Positions 63,937 through 64,000 of a DNA stretch of 64,000 nt are shown here, in pieces. Position 1 is the first letter of the stretch; each line of letters starts with the position of its first letter. The notes under the pieces are model-generated. The model worked only from the letters and a program-made list of their open reading frames with translations. It was not told the origin of the DNA and made no database searches. The DNA comes from Syngnathus acus (lineage: Eukaryota; Chordata; Actinopteri; Syngnathiformes; Syngnathidae): positions 1,394,912 through 1,458,911 of the forward strand of contig NC_051102.1 of the NCBI RefSeq assembly GCF_901709675.1. Direction: 5' to 3'. The translations under genes and the position numbers were made by a program.

Positions 63937-64000
63937 TGTGTGAGGAGGGAGAAATTTTAAATGACCTCAACGAATTTCTTGCGCAACATTTACTGACAAT

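Overview
The window is vertebrate nuclear DNA, almost certainly from a teleost fish. Genes have many short introns with GT-AG borders. Proteins are clearly vertebrate-like, and the repeats are typical of teleosts: tRNA-derived SINEs, an L2-like LINE tail, and hAT, Tigger and Ginger DNA transposons. No bacterial or organellar features are present. The exact species cannot be named from the sequence.

Left part (1-13.1 kb) is gene-dense and ordinary. It holds the 3' exons of a UGT1-like UDP-glucuronosyltransferase (+), ndufb3 (-), pecr (-), rpl37a (-), cfap410 (+) and orc2 (-). rpl37a and cfap410 are divergent and share a promoter interval of about 370 bp. cfap410 and orc2 are convergent with nearly touching 3' ends.

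Middle part (13.3-23.5 kb) is the most interesting region. A 9.2-kb Ginger1-type DNA transposon (13451-22643) has terminal inverted repeats of about 590 bp and a CCGG-type target duplication. It interrupts a tRNA-Glu-derived SINE, whose two halves lie on either side. Its minus-strand gene has 13 coding exons. It encodes a Gypsy-like integrase (zinc finger, DDE core, GPY motif), a proline/alanine-rich linker and a C-terminal Ulp1-type cysteine protease. It is wrecked lightly: one base is missing at the codon of the catalytic glutamate, a solo LTR (420 bp, 5-bp duplication) sits inside the linker exon, and a TA-flanked element sits inside the last exon. A hAT element (8-bp duplication) sits in the right inverted repeat. 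A five-copy tandem repeat with poly-G runs lies near the right inverted repeat. An L2-like LINE 3' end follows.

Right part: a PLP-dependent D-serine / D-threo-3-hydroxyaspartate dehydratase (-) has a second hAT copy in an intron. Then come the two head-to-tail collagen VI genes, col6a2 (28.7-36.3 kb) and col6a1 (45.2-59.5 kb), both on the minus strand as in the conserved vertebrate COL6A1-COL6A2 cluster. The 9-kb gap between them carries a second, inverted copy of the TA-flanked element. In that copy a 251-bp unit has expanded to about 7.6 copies with an alternating (dimer) pattern. A col6a1 intron holds a Tigger-like element. The window ends with a C2H2 zinc-finger gene (62068-63936, -) with 18 fingers, twelve of them an internal duplication of a six-finger block; its first exon(s) lie beyond the window.
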